Shown here: in pieces, positions 7,377-13,599 of the stretch
Position numbering within the stretch: position 1 is the stretch's first letter
Layout: each line of letters starts with the position of its first letter
Origin: JAYFNU01 sp964622315
GTDB taxonomy: Bacteria > Bacillota > Clostridia > Oscillospirales > Ruminococcaceae
Assembly (NCBI GenBank): GCA_964622315.1
Contig: CAZUOY010000038.1
Span: 1 to 16,468, forward strand
Reading direction: 5' to 3'
DNA length: 16,468 nt
Notes under the pieces: model-generated
Databases searched by the model: none
Seen by the model: only the letters and a program-made list of their open reading frames with translations
Told to the model about the DNA's origin: nothing
Made by a program: the position numbers and the translations under genes

Positions 7377-8198
7377 TTACCTCCTTTCGCTGAGCTCAAA
7401 AAGCCTTTGAAGCTCGCTCTGCTTCGTTAGGTAATCGCCCAGCATTGCGTAGTTTGAGCTGTTCGAGCCGTGATAATCCGAGCCGCCCGTCATAATAAGT
7501 CCGAACTCATCGCAAACGGCTTCTATCTGCTTTTTTAGCTCCGCGTCCGCCGAGGGGTGGTTATGCTCGACACCGTCGATAAGCCCCGCTTTCGCCAGCT
7601 CGTAAATGAACGGCATACTTCCGTAAATCTTTGGGTGAGCGACAACGATAACGCCGCGTGCCTCACGCATAGCCTTCACCGTTTCTAATGCGTCATTATA
7701 GCTTGGCTCCACAAAGCAGCTTCCCGTGTGAGAGGAAAAAAGCTTGTCGTAAAGCGGTCCGAAGGTCTCACGCTCGTAGCCGAAATCAATAAGGACATTC
7801 ATCATATCCTGCTTGTGAATAATTCCGCTTGGGCAGTAGCGCGACAGCCTTTCCTCGGTAAGCACGGGATAAAGCTTTCTTACCTTTTCAAACATGGCTC
7901 TGCCCGCCTCGGCGCGGGAATGGTTCATCCGAGCAAAAAGCGGCTCAAGCGCGCTTTTATCCTTAGGCAGATAACAAAGTATATGACACTTCTTGCGGGT
8001 TGTCGGCTCAACGGTGGACATCTCGCAGCCCGTTATCACCTGAACGGGGTCGCTCTCACCCACAAAGCTGTTGTCCATAAGGTCGTGGTCGGTTATCGCG
8101 ACGTAATCCATATTAAGCGAAAACGCGAGGTCAAGCGCGTCGCGCCGTGAAAGTATTGAGTCTGATGCGTTCGTGTGGCAGTGTAAATCGGCTTTCAT
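7377..8198 (-). CDS. PHP-domain metal-dependent phosphoesterase
   Basis: The 273-residue protein has the PHP metal-ligand series: DLHCHT (H6, H8), D13, ITDHD (D37, H38), GCEMS (E59), KCHIL (H72), H128, VAHP (H188) and GGSDYHG (D241, H243). The spacing and the opening DLHCHTNASD resemble the YciV/RNase AM group, whose members hydrolyse 3',5'-nucleoside bisphosphates or degrade RNA from the 5' end. A polymerase-associated PHP domain is excluded by length. Substrate assignment is inference. It has its own promoter, AAAGGA a few bases before the start, and leads a two-gene operon with the TSCPD protein. Confidence 0.9.
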   Translation of the reverse strand: MKADLHCHTNASDSILSRRDALDLAFSLNMDYVAITDHDLMDNSFVGESDPVQVITGCEMSTVEPTTRKKCHILCYLPKDKSALEPLFARMNHSRAEAGRAMFEKVRKLYPVLTEERLSRYCPSGIIHKQDMMNVLIDFGYERETFGPLYDKLFSSHTGSCFVEPSYNDALETVKAMREARGVIVVAHPKIYGSMPFIYELAKAGLIDGVEHNHPSADAELKKQIEAVCDEFGLIMTGGSDYHGSNSSNYAMLGDYLTKQSELQRLFELSERR

Positions 8199-8228
8199 TC
8201 TATCCTTTTCTTTCGTTCGTTTTTATTA

Positions 8229-8257
8229 ATTATAGCATATACAAAAAGCGGGTACAA
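8229..8257 (-). promoter_or_regulatory. Promoter of the PHP-TSCPD operon, embedded in the sortase terminator
   Basis: On the minus strand TTGTAC (8257-8252), a 17-base spacer and TATAAT (8234-8229), with TG at 8237-8236 giving an extended -10. The -35 lies in the distal arm of the upstream gene's terminator stem. Confidence 0.82.
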
Positions 8258-8279
8258 TCAGCCTTCGCCGATTATACCC
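8250..8279 (-). terminator. Terminator of the sortase gene
   Basis: On the minus strand GGGTATAATCGGC (8279-8267) pairs with GCTGATTGTACCC (8262-8250): 13 pairs including two G-U wobbles, a four-base loop, then GCTTTTTG. It begins 10 bases after the sortase stop. Confidence 0.83.
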
Positions 8280-8288
8280 AGCTAAACG

Positions 8289-9089
8289 CTACTTCTCAAT
8301 GAGCTTTGCCGCCACAACAAAACGCACACTTTCATCGCTTGTGCAGGTGGAAAGCACAAGTATTTTATCGCTTGCCAAAGGCTTTACGCCAAAATCGACG
8401 AAGCTGTTGTTCAGCATATATTCAAGTGTTTCATTGAACTTTGCTTCGTCCGGGTTTGGGTCGATGTAGTCAATTGTTATTGGTATATTCGTCGCCGCAA
8501 AAATCTCGTACTCAAGCTCCTCATTTAAAAGCGAAAGCTTGATTATAGGATTAGACAGCGCAAACTCGGGGTCTTTATACTTTTTAAGCTTCGAGAAACG
8601 CTCACTGTCGGCGTAATCGTCAAGCGAATGACCATAGATAATTGACACCCTGTCAAAAAGCCGTACACCGTCGCTGAAGTTTATGTAGTCGAGGAAGTAA
8701 CAGCCCCACACGTCGCTTTCGCCATCTTCGTTCCTGCGAAGATAATAATCGTTATCGTCGGCATGAAAAACGGGGTTGTCTATCTCGCAGGCGGGAAGCG
8801 TAAGCCACCCCACCACGTCGTTGTTCTTTTCGTAGGCGGCTTTAAGCTTAGCCGATGTAAAGGGCTCAAAGCTCTCTTTTACAGGCGAAACGACAGGCTC
8901 AGTTTGCGGTGCTGGCGGCTCAATCGGCTTTTCAGGCGCGTCAAAAGCACCACAAAGCAGAAGCACCGCGGCGGCAATGACAATAACGAGAAGCCCCGAA
9001 ATTATAAGAAGTGATTTTTTCCTTACAAAAAAATCTATCAGTGCTTTTACAAGGCTGTTTTTATTTTCGTGTTTTACCTTTAGCTTCAT
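8289..9089 (-). CDS. srtB: Class B sortase
   Basis: Membrane-anchored cysteine transpeptidase that attaches surface proteins to the cell wall. The 266-residue protein has a basic N-terminus, a membrane helix (about 26-47), a proline-rich linker (about 52-72) and a catalytic domain with H154 (YGHSLD), C249 (LSTCTSD) and R256 (SVRFVV), the sortase triad. The insert between His and Cys and the sequence DNPVFHADDNDYYL before it fit class B. No sorting-signal substrate is in the window, so its target is unknown. The ATG at 9089 is the only sensible start, since an in-frame stop lies just upstream, but its ribosome site is poor. A TATAAT at 9113-9108 lacks a good -35 at normal spacing. It has its own terminator. 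Confidence 0.9.
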   Translation of the reverse strand: MKLKVKHENKNSLVKALIDFFVRKKSLLIISGLLVIVIAAAVLLLCGAFDAPEKPIEPPAPQTEPVVSPVKESFEPFTSAKLKAAYEKNNDVVGWLTLPACEIDNPVFHADDNDYYLRRNEDGESDVWGCYFLDYINFSDGVRLFDRVSIIYGHSLDDYADSERFSKLKKYKDPEFALSNPIIKLSLLNEELEYEIFAATNIPITIDYIDPNPDEAKFNETLEYMLNNSFVDFGVKPLASDKILVLSTCTSDESVRFVVAAKLIEK

Positions 9090-9191
9090 TAGTTCACTGC
9101 TCTATTCATTATAATTACCGATTTACGGTTCAATATGAAAAAGGATATCACAAAGATTTAAATGAGTAAAGAATAACCTTTTAAATAAGTA

Positions 9192-9311
9192 AGCGAAGCG
9201 ACGGCTTTTCAGAGAAAAGAGCAATCGCTAAGCTACTCCGCGAAAGCCCAAAGCGAGCGGAGCCGTCGTGAGGGCGTTTACAACTGAACAGGCGCAGCGA
9301 AGCGACGGCTT
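9192..9311. repeat. 16-bp direct repeat with an internal inverted copy
   Basis: AGCGAAGCGACGGCTT occurs at 9192-9207 and identically at 9296-9311. Its core CGACGGCT also appears inverted (AGCCGTCG) at 9261-9268, between the two. There are no transposase remnants or target-site duplications around it. Confidence 0.75.
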
Positions 9312-9345
9312 GCGCGGATAAAGGCGGCGCAACAAAGCGATATGA

Positions 9346-9379
9346 AAAAGCAGACCATCACTTTTGAAGGTCTGCTTTT
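9346..9379. terminator. Terminator of the tRNA-Gly transcript
   Basis: A perfect 11-pair stem, AAAAGCAGACC (9346-9356) with GGTCTGCTTTT (9369-9379), and a 12-base loop. On the minus strand it ends in TTTTT, placing it about 26 bases downstream of the tRNA 3' end. It also has a T tract on the plus strand. Confidence 0.88.
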
Positions 9380-9404
9380 GATTTGAGCGACGTTTGCGCC
9401 GCCG

Positions 9405-9478
9405 TGGAGCGGGTGACGGGAATCGAACCCGCGTAGCCAGCTTGGGAAGCTGGGATTCTGCCATTGAACTACACCCGC
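9405..9478 (-). tRNA. tRNA-Gly, anticodon CCC, with encoded CCA
   Basis: The minus strand folds as a complete cloverleaf: acceptor GCGGGTG/CACCCGC, D stem GTTC/GAAT, anticodon stem CCAGC/GCTGG around loop TTCCCAA (9448-9442), and T arm GCGGG-TTCGAAT-CCCGT. The anticodon CCC (9446-9444) reads GGG glycine codons. U73 is the bacterial tRNA-Gly discriminator, and CCA is encoded at 9407-9405. A strong promoter lies upstream and a terminator downstream, so it is a single-gene unit. Confidence 0.97.
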
Positions 9479-9492
9479 GAAGTGTAAGAACT

Positions 9493-9522
9493 ATTATACT
9501 GCTGAGATAAGTTTTTTGTCAA
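9493..9522 (-). promoter_or_regulatory. Promoter of tRNA-Gly
   Basis: On the minus strand TTGACA (9522-9517), an 18-base spacer and TATAAT (9498-9493): both hexamers match consensus exactly, as expected for a stable-RNA gene. Transcription would start about 8 bases before the mature tRNA. Confidence 0.9.
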
Positions 9523-9553
9523 CGCGAAAGACGGAAAAAGCGGCGAAAGCCGA

Positions 9554-9582
9554 TTGACACGGAGAGCGAAAAATAATACTAT
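9554..9582 (+). promoter_or_regulatory. Promoter of the dnaD-dnaI-mmcQ operon
   Basis: TTGACA (9554-9559), a 17-base spacer and TACTAT (9577-9582). The exact -35 and ideal spacing suggest this TTG is a promoter element, not a start codon. A small GAAA-loop hairpin, CGGC/GCCG (9541-9552), sits just before it. It is divergent from the tRNA promoter. Confidence 0.75.
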
Positions 9583-9613
9583 TAAACTACTCAATTATGA
9601 AACGGAGAACGCG

Positions 9614-10543
9614 GTGTATAAAATTAAGGCAGAACAAAACAGCAGTCTTCCCGCGGCGCTTACGGCTCGTCTTCGCGATGCTGACGGCGTTGCGCTAAAA
9701 ACCGCACTCTTTTTGCTTTCTTTGAACCGCGCCGCTGAGGAAAAGGAAATTTCCGAAGCTCTCGGCATACCTACCGAATCCGTTATCCGCGCGCTCAATT
9801 TTTGGAAGGGTGCGGGGCTTGTTCTTGAAACCGACAAAAAGGACTCGGCTGTGTCTGCTTCAACGGTAAACAGTGAGCCAAAGGCAATTAGCGCAAGAGA
9901 ACCGCTTTCACAAGAAAAAATCAGCGGTATACTTCTTCGCAATCCAGAGCTTTCTAACCTAATGCAGGAAGCCCAGACTATTCTCGGACGGCCGCTCGCG
10001 TCAAACGAAAGCAGACTTCTGCTTGAGGTCTTCGAATACGACGGAATGACCGCCGAAATTATTTTACTGCTCGTTGGCTACTGTGCACCGAGGGCAAAAA
10101 ACAGCCGTGCGGTAATTACAATGGTTTCACGGCTGTCCGAGGAGCTTTTTGAGGAGAGCGTCGTCAGTTATGAGGCGGTCTGCGAGAAGATTAAGCTTTT
10201 CGAGCTTCGAGAAAAGCGGGAGAATGAAGTAGCCGCCGCGCTGGAGCTTCGCGACAAAGCGTTCAGCCGCTCAGAGAAGGCAAATATCGCCCGCTGGTAT
10301 GAGGAATACGGTTATGACATCTGCTTTGTTAAGGAGGCTTCGCTTCGCGCGGGAGATAAAAACTCGGTAAAATACGTAAGCGGAATCCTTAAAAGCTGGT
10401 ATAACAGCGGCTATAAAACGATAAAGGATACCCGTGAGGAGATAAGCAACGCTTCCGCGCCTGTTTCAAAGACGAGAGCGCGTGGAGAGGACTCATTGAT
10501 TAAGCGTGCCGTTAATATTCGGCGCGAAAAGGAAACAGTCTAA
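9614..10543 (+). CDS. DnaD-like primosome protein
   Basis: Likely acts in replication initiation or restart, remodelling DNA and helping load the replicative helicase. With the GTG start at 9614 the protein has 309 residues: an N-terminal winged-helix-like part (about 25-72), a first DnaD domain (about 108-180) and a second (about 215-275) with the family pattern YVSGILKSWYNSGYKT (254-269), then a basic tail. The frame opens at a TTG (9554), but that is the -35 of a good promoter, and transcription would begin downstream of it. The GTG has GGAG at 9604-9607, 6 bases upstream. The next gene encodes the matching ATPase loader, and its ribosome site overlaps this gene's stop, which supports the assignment. 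Confidence 0.88.
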   Translation: MYKIKAEQNSSLPAALTARLRDADGVALKTALFLLSLNRAAEEKEISEALGIPTESVIRALNFWKGAGLVLETDKKDSAVSASTVNSEPKAISAREPLSQEKISGILLRNPELSNLMQEAQTILGRPLASNESRLLLEVFEYDGMTAEIILLLVGYCAPRAKNSRAVITMVSRLSEELFEESVVSYEAVCEKIKLFELREKRENEVAAALELRDKAFSRSEKANIARWYEEYGYDICFVKEASLRAGDKNSVKYVSGILKSWYNSGYKTIKDTREEISNASAPVSKTRARGEDSLIKRAVNIRREKETV

Positions 10544-10553
10544 GGAGAAGGTA

Positions 10554-11543
10554 ATGGCTTACAGCGAACAGGCAAAGCGATACGCTGCGGATATTCTCGA
10601 ACGGCGGCGTACGGAAGGCTCAATTGAATACTCCGCGACGCGTGAGGACGCATATAATAAAATTCCCGAGCTTCTTTTGCTCGAACGAAAGGCGTCGGAA
10701 ATAAGCGTAAGTGCCGCCAAAGCAATGATGACGAACGGCAAAGAGGACGCAAAGCAGGCGCTCGACGCTCAGCTTAGCGAAATAAAGGAACAGCAGGAGA
10801 AACTGCTTAAGTCAAGTGGTCTTTCTCCTGACGCGCTAAAGAGAAGGTATACCTGCGAAATCTGCCGCGACACGGGAAGAACCGCTGGCGGCAAGCTCTG
10901 CGCTTGCGCCGAAAAGCTAATGCGCGACTACTCGTTTTCAGAGATTAAAAAGGTTTCGCCTCTTGAGCTTTCCAGCTTTGACAGCTTTTCGCTCGACTAC
11001 TATTCCACAAAAAAAGACGAAAACTTCGGCAACTCACCACGCGCTGAAATGACGAAAAATCTGTCCGTCTGCAAGGAATTTGCCGAGCGCTTTCCCGACT
11101 GTCCGAAAAGCCTTTTGTTATTGGGCGACGCGGGGTTGGGTAAAACTCACCTTGCGCTGAGTATAGCGAAGCGTGTAACCGAACGTGGCTACGACGTTAT
11201 CTACTGTGCGGCGGCATCGACGCTTAGGAAAATCGAAACCGAGTATTTTGAGGAGCACCGTGAAACATCGACACTTGAAAGCCTTAAGGACGCCTCGCTT
11301 CTTATTTTTGACGACCTTGGCGCTGAGTTTAACAGCGCTTATGTGAGAGTGGCGCTCTACGACCTTCTCGATTCGCGTATTATTGCGAAAAAGCCCACTG
11401 TCGTTACGACTAATTTTTTGCGGCAGGAGGCTCTTAACGCACGCTACGGCGAAAAGATTACCTCGCGTCTTCTCGGTTGCTGCTCGCTTCTTCCCTTCTA
11501 CGGCGAGGATATTAGATTAATTAAAAGTGAGGCGGAGCAATGA
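10554..11543 (+). CDS. DnaI/DnaC-like helicase-loader ATPase
   Basis: AAA+ protein that probably delivers the replicative helicase to DNA. In 329 residues: a helical N-terminal part with possible coiled coil (about 40-90), a four-cysteine zinc site C101-x2-C104-x11-C116-x-C118, then the ATPase core with Walker A GDAGLGKT (191-198), Walker B LLIFDD (249-254), sensor TTN (285-287) and a candidate arginine finger R305. A zinc module before the AAA+ domain is a DnaI feature; IstB-type transposition ATPases are smaller and lack it. The ATG at 10554 has AAGGAG (10542-10547) 6 bases upstream, and residues before it are not needed. It follows a DnaD-like gene and overlaps the next gene by ATGA. Confidence 0.92.
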   Translation: MAYSEQAKRYAADILERRRTEGSIEYSATREDAYNKIPELLLLERKASEISVSAAKAMMTNGKEDAKQALDAQLSEIKEQQEKLLKSSGLSPDALKRRYTCEICRDTGRTAGGKLCACAEKLMRDYSFSEIKKVSPLELSSFDSFSLDYYSTKKDENFGNSPRAEMTKNLSVCKEFAERFPDCPKSLLLLGDAGLGKTHLALSIAKRVTERGYDVIYCAAASTLRKIETEYFEEHRETSTLESLKDASLLIFDDLGAEFNSAYVRVALYDLLDSRIIAKKPTVVTTNFLRQEALNARYGEKITSRLLGCCSLLPFYGEDIRLIKSEAEQ

Positions 11544-11899
11544 AGTACGACTGGACTGACGAATACTTCTTATCATTAAAAGGAGTGGAAAAGGATTTCA
11601 AGGCAGAATGGAACTGGACGAGATATATAATTCGCGGTAAGATGTTCGGCGCTCTTTGCTTCGACGGCGAAAAACCTGTTTACCTCACGTTGAAGTGTGA
11701 GCCTACCGAGTCGGAGTTTCTGCGCTCGCAGTACAGCGATATTATCCCGGGCTACTATATGAACAAAGTCCATTGGATTTCAATAAAGGTGGAAGGCAGC
11801 GTTCCTAACGAGCTGGTAAAAGAGCTGATTACGAAGGCTCACGCGCTGTTGCTCGCGGGATTTTCAAAGAAGGTGCAAGCGGAGATTTCAGCCGAGTAG
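11540..11899 (+). CDS. MmcQ/YjbR-family protein
   Basis: A 119-residue soluble protein matching the MmcQ/YjbR (CyaY-like fold) family: YLTLKCEP (48-55), then SQYSDIIPGYYMNKVHWISI (63-82). Members are described as possible DNA-binding proteins, but their function is not firmly known. It overlaps the helicase-loader stop by four bases (ATGA), so translation is coupled and it belongs to the same operon. A role in replication is only suggested by position. Confidence 0.9.
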   Translation: MKYDWTDEYFLSLKGVEKDFKAEWNWTRYIIRGKMFGALCFDGEKPVYLTLKCEPTESEFLRSQYSDIIPGYYMNKVHWISIKVEGSVPNELVKELITKAHALLLAGFSKKVQAEISAE

Positions 11900-11904
11900 C
11901 GACG

Positions 11905-11939
11905 GCGTGTTTCGTTAATTTTTGCAAAAGCAAACGCGC
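11905..11939 (+). terminator. Weak hairpin directly after the mmcQ-like gene
   Basis: GCGTGTTT (11905-11912) pairs with AAACGCGC (11932-11939) with one G-U pair, followed by TTTAAAAAC. The loop contains the palindrome TTTTGCAAAA (11920-11929). It could be a minor first terminator ahead of the strong one at 11957. Confidence 0.35.
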
Positions 11940-11956
11940 TTTAAAAACTTAAGTTA

Positions 11957-11985
11957 AAAAGCCCTCGGCACTGCCGAGGGCTTTT
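11957..11985. terminator. Bidirectional terminator between two convergent operons
   Basis: A perfect 13-pair stem, AAAAGCCCTCGGC (11957-11969) with GCCGAGGGCTTTT (11973-11985), and a three-base loop. It has T tracts in both directions and serves the mmcQ-like gene from the left and the DUF6054-like gene from the right. Confidence 0.93.
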
Positions 11986-12010
11986 GTTGTTATGTATTAC
12001 ACCGTTTTGA

Positions 12011-12337
12011 CTACAGTATCTCTTTTAGCTTATCAAGGAAGGCTTCCTCGCCGAAGGTGTTGAGTTTGAAGAACATTGCCTGACTTCCGCCCGAGGTTAT
12101 CGCGGAAAGGTATACCCCGCCGCTTGCGCCCTGAAACAGCGTTACAGACAAGCTTACCCTGTTCTCGCCCAGAATACTGTAACGCTCAAAAACGCGAACG
12201 CTACACCGCGAGCTTCCGTCGGCGAAATCGCTGGAATCCTCAAGGGTTGCGGAAACGCTTCCCTTCAGTATGCCGTTTTCTATTCTCTCAAGAACAGAAT
12301 TAAAATCATCGTTAAGCGTCAGTTCAAGTTTTGCCAT
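12011..12337 (-). CDS. DUF6054-like small protein
   Basis: A 108-residue soluble protein without membrane segments. The C-terminal half, ERYSILGENRVSLSVTLF (about 52-69), then LSAITSGGSQAMFFKLNTFGEE (about 77-98), resembles what I remember of the DUF6054 family; no function is known to me. The frame opens at a TTG (12361), but the ATG at 12337 is preceded by a run of seven Gs 7 bases upstream, and the protein MAKLELTLNDDF looks like a natural start. It lies 20 bases after the PLP-enzyme gene and ends the operon. Confidence 0.8.
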   Translation of the reverse strand: MAKLELTLNDDFNSVLERIENGILKGSVSATLEDSSDFADGSSRCSVRVFERYSILGENRVSLSVTLFQGASGGVYLSAITSGGSQAMFFKLNTFGEEAFLDKLKEIL

Positions 12338-12344
12338 AGAATAA

Positions 12345-12351
12345 CCCCCCC
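12345..12351 (-). promoter_or_regulatory. Homopolymeric G7 ribosome site of the DUF6054-like gene
   Basis: On the minus strand GGGGGGG sits 7 bases before the ATG at 12337. It is the only purine tract at the correct distance, so it must serve as the Shine-Dalgarno sequence, and as a homopolymer it could change length by slippage. Confidence 0.6.
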
Positions 12352-12357
12352 ATAAAA

Positions 12358-13599
12358 TCAACTCATTCTCTCTGCCGCGCTTAATAACGCATAGCGAGAA
12401 GCCGCGAGATTAATCCCGCCTTGGAGATAAACCCTGAACGGCTCCCTCATGGGCGCGTCGCAGGAAAGCTCTATGGACGAGCCGCAGGTAAACGCTCCGG
12501 CCGCCATAATTACCTTGTCGTCATAGCCGGGCATCTCCCAAGCCTCGGGCGCAGCAAAGCTGTCTACAGGCGAGGCGGCTTGAATCGCTCCGCAGAATTT
12601 CGTGAGATTTAACGCGTTTTTCAGTTCTATTGTTGTAATTATGTCGCTTCGCTTCTCGTCAAAGCGCGGTGACACGCTATAACCCAATTCCTCAAAAAGC
12701 GCGCTCGCGTAGACGCTGGTTTTTAATGCCTCGGCGGTTATCATAGGTGAAAGGTACAGCCCGAGATAAAGCTGGCGCAAGCCCGACGGAAAGGAGCCTA
12801 TCTCGCGTCCTGTGCCGGGTGCGCTCAGGCGGTGGGCACATTTCTCCACGCAGTCTGCGCGTCCCGCTATGTATCCCCCCGTTTCGGCTATCGCGCCGCC
12901 GGGGTTTTTTATTAGCGAACCGACTATTAAATCCGCGCCGACAGAAAGCGGCTCGCTTGTTTCCGTAAATTCACCGTAACAGTTATCTACCATCACTGTT
13001 GCGTTTGGGTTTCCACGTTTTACGGCGGTGACTATTTCGCCTATTTCAGAAACCGAAAGCGCCCTTCTGTCTGAATAACCGCGCGAGCGCTGGATATGAA
13101 CGAGCCGCGCTTTCTTAGCGCGCTTCTCTATTTCCTTTAGATTTGCTCTGCCTTCAACAAGCGGAACCTCATCGTAGTTTATACCGAAATCTTTTAGCGA
13201 GCCGTGTGCTTCGCCCTCTTTTCCGATAACCGAGCTGAGCGTGTCGTAGGGCTTACCCGTTGCGGCAAGAAGTGTGTCGCCTGTTCGGAGCATACCGAAA
13301 AGCGCGACTGTTAGGGCGTGGGTACCGCTCATAAACTGAGCACGGCAAAGCGCGTCCTCGGCACCGACAGCGTCAGCAAAAACGCGGTCAAGGGTGTCGC
13401 GTGCTATATCTCCGTAGCCGTAGCCCGTAGAACCGATTAGGTGCTGTGCGCCGACCTTGTTCCTGGTAAACGCCGTAAGCACCTTAAGCTGGTTAATACC
13501 CGCCGTCTCGTCTATCGCCGCAAAAAACGGCGCGCATCTTTTCATCAGCTCTTTATCGAGTTCACAAAGTCTTTCGCTTATGCCGTATTCACTGAACAT
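12358..13599 (-). CDS. PLP-dependent enzyme, methionine gamma-lyase/aluminium-resistance family (YnbB-like)
   Basis: A fold-type I PLP enzyme of 413 residues, the family's usual length. Recognisable elements are TGYGYGDIARDTLDRVFA (58-75), the SGTHA phosphate-binding stretch (91-95), D205 in VMVDNCYGEF for the pyridine nitrogen, and K231 in GSLIKNPGG as the expected Schiff-base lysine. Annotated relatives are called cystathionine beta-lyase-like aluminium-resistance proteins or methionine gamma-lyase family proteins. The true substrate is generally unproven, though sulfur amino acids are likely. Its ATG lies inside the end of the upstream M42 gene (11-base overlap) with GGAG at 13613-13610, implying coupling. 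Confidence 0.92.
   Translation of the reverse strand: MFSEYGISERLCELDKELMKRCAPFFAAIDETAGINQLKVLTAFTRNKVGAQHLIGSTGYGYGDIARDTLDRVFADAVGAEDALCRAQFMSGTHALTVALFGMLRTGDTLLAATGKPYDTLSSVIGKEGEAHGSLKDFGINYDEVPLVEGRANLKEIEKRAKKARLVHIQRSRGYSDRRALSVSEIGEIVTAVKRGNPNATVMVDNCYGEFTETSEPLSVGADLIVGSLIKNPGGAIAETGGYIAGRADCVEKCAHRLSAPGTGREIGSFPSGLRQLYLGLYLSPMITAEALKTSVYASALFEELGYSVSPRFDEKRSDIITTIELKNALNLTKFCGAIQAASPVDSFAAPEAWEMPGYDDKVIMAAGAFTCGSSIELSCDAPMREPFRVYLQGGINLAASRYALLSAAERMS

Larger units (their letters stand above)
9090..9404. other. Gene-free, hairpin-rich intergenic region beside tRNA-Gly
   Basis: No credible protein gene is present; tiny frames such as ATG at 9136 lack ribosome sites. Instead there are several inverted repeats: CTTTTC/GAAAAG (9204-9218), CTCCGC/GCGGAG (9236-9262), TTGCGC/GCGCAA (9310-9332), and a long-range perfect 10-pair GGCGGCGCAA (9323-9332) with TTGCGCCGCC (9394-9403) that encloses the tRNA terminator. 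Parts may be the processed trailer of the tRNA transcript or an unrecognised structured RNA or repeat. Confidence 0.6.

Noticed and set aside
9136..9162. Tiny plus-strand peptide MKKDITKI upstream of the repeats
   Set aside because: No ribosome site, no promoter and only eight codons, so it is not a credible leader peptide.
9187..9311. Repeats considered as a CRISPR array or mobile-element ends
   Set aside because: Only two direct copies 104 bases apart, no regular spacers, no cas genes and no transposase.
9228..9464. Minus-strand 78-residue frame through tRNA-Gly (contains RVRFPSPA)
   Set aside because: It is a translation of the tRNA gene and its trailer, a familiar spurious prediction.
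10554..11543. ATPase considered as an IstB-type transposition helper
   Set aside because: It has an extra N-terminal zinc-cysteine region and follows a DnaD-like gene, with no IstA transposase or IS ends nearby.
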